Shown: positions 54,553 through 55,336 of the stretch, piece after piece
How the letters are laid out: every line of letters begins with the position of its first letter
How positions within the stretch are numbered: position 1 is the first letter of the stretch
From: Ophioceras dolichostomum
Taxonomy: Eukaryota; Ascomycota; Sordariomycetes; Magnaporthales; Ophioceraceae
DNA: 55,336 bases
NCBI GenBank assembly: GCA_003049485.1
Contig: PYST01000267.1
Coordinates: 1 to 55,336, forward strand
Direction: 5' to 3'
Notes under the pieces: generated by a model
The model's input: only the letters and a program-made list of their open reading frames with translations
The model's database searches: none
What the model was told of the DNA's origin: nothing
Made by a program: the position numbers and the translations under genes

Positions 54553-55336
54553 ATGCATATCCAGGTGGACGGCGAGGCCGTAACACGCTTTGCAAGGGAG
54601 GTGAAGAAGATCCGGGCTGAATAATCCGAACGCCGCAAGAGGACGAATATCTGCGGTTCCAAGGACATGCTCTTCGAGTACGGGGAAAAGCCCGCCGTCA
54701 TCTACTGGTTCAAGAGCGGTACCGAGCACGGGCAACCGTGCGTCTTTTCGATATTGCGGGTACTCTATCGGGCGATATTCTTCGCCTCCGTGCCAACCTA
54801 CCGCAACGGTCGGACCACTACGAAATTGACGGCGATGAGATCCGCCCCCTAGATACCGGGCTACCGCTGCCCGAGTCTGAACCGGAGGAGGAGGGAGAGG
54901 AGATCCCAGAAGACATGGATACAAGCGAGCTGCTAAAAAGCCTACCGGAGGTCGAGGTTGACAAGCGACACTTCGTAAAGAAGCCAAAGTATAAAAGCGA
55001 GATCGCGAACCTTCTTAAATGCCAGGGTGGCGAGTGCCCCGGCAAGCCCATCTCAGAGCATGTCGTCCAGCTCCTGGGCAAGTCGGCGACGGGCGAGCTC
55101 GTATTCGAGAAGCTCTCGCCCCGTTATTTCGTGCTGCCGCGATTCACGGACCTGGCCACCTACCGGCGCTGGCTGCTACACCTCGTCCACGGCCTGGAAG
55201 CGATCCACTCCGTCGGCATCGTGCACCGCGATGTGCGCGTCGAGAACCTCGTTTTCTCACCCGACGGCCAGCGCCTGGTTGTGATCGATCTCGAGGAGCA
55301 CTGGGGCCAGCGGGGTGCCTCCGAGCTCTCCCGCGA
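54553..55336 (+). pseudogene. kinase-like protein, frameshifted near its start and cut by the window edge
   Basis: From ATG 54553 the frame reads MHIQVDGEAVTRFAREVKKI and meets TAA at 54622-54624. From 54621 another phase is open to the end of the window: TPQEDEYLRFQGHALR, RLFDIAGTLSGDILRLRANL, an acidic linker, then LATYRRWLLHLVHGLEAIHS, HRDVRVENLVF and VVIDLEEHWGQRGA. The HRD catalytic loop is intact while DFG is replaced by DLE, as in a fungal kinase-like family in which the DLE..WGQR ending recurs. The N-terminal and main frames differ by one base, as if one A were missing from the short A run at about 54619-54621. Either a decaying gene or a sequence error; the C-terminal lobe is outside the window. 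Confidence 0.6.

Noticed and set aside
1..55336. CRISPR arrays, operons, ribosome binding sites, rRNA
   Set aside because: The DNA is eukaryotic with spliced genes; no direct-repeat/spacer arrays or rRNA segments were seen.

Overview
The window is nuclear DNA of a filamentous ascomycete (Pezizomycotina, most likely a Sordariomycete). The evidence is short introns of about 60-190 bp with GTRAGT donors and CTAAC/TACTAAC-like branch sites, a Ty1/copia element, a hydrolase-NACHT-propeller NLR of fungal type, a GPI-anchored secreted protein, and gene families typical of that group. All exon joins below were worked out by eye from splice signals and reading phase; every multi-exon model closes to a multiple of three.

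Layout. 1-4973: right-hand part of a Ty1/copia retrotransposon, a gag-pol frame with three stop codons followed by its 3' LTR; the 5' LTR lies off the left edge. 5.2-6.2 kb: GPI-anchored repeat protein. 8.9-10.9 kb: membrane-anchored histidine-acid-phosphatase-like protein that has lost key catalytic residues. 10.9-17.4 kb: gene-poor, holding a tiny SMP-domain gene with a GC-AG intron and a 3' relic of threonine synthase. 17.5-23.0 kb: AT-hook protein and an Rtp1/TANGO6-like HEAT-repeat protein. 23.0-26.0 kb: nothing recognised.

26.0-38.1 kb is a housekeeping block rich in spliceosome-related genes: Prp43 (spliceosome disassembly helicase), PRMT5/Skb1 (Sm-protein arginine methyltransferase), SmF (Sm ring subunit), an alpha/beta hydrolase, and Dbr1 (lariat debranching enzyme). 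Products of four of these five genes act on the Sm core, the post-catalytic spliceosome or the released lariat.

38.5-49.6 kb: a small Cys-rich protein, a 1768-residue serine hydrolase-NACHT-beta-propeller NLR, a fructosamine-kinase-like protein transcribed divergently from it, and a DHA1-type MFS transporter. 50.1-52.1 kb: three very small minus-strand reading frames with a shared small-beta-barrel-like pattern, one interrupted by an in-frame TGA. 53.4 kb to the end: a conserved fungal hypothetical protein and, divergently, the 5' part of a kinase-like gene whose start is frameshifted and which runs off the right edge. Short TAGG/CCTA-based palindromes recur in the intergenic DNA.
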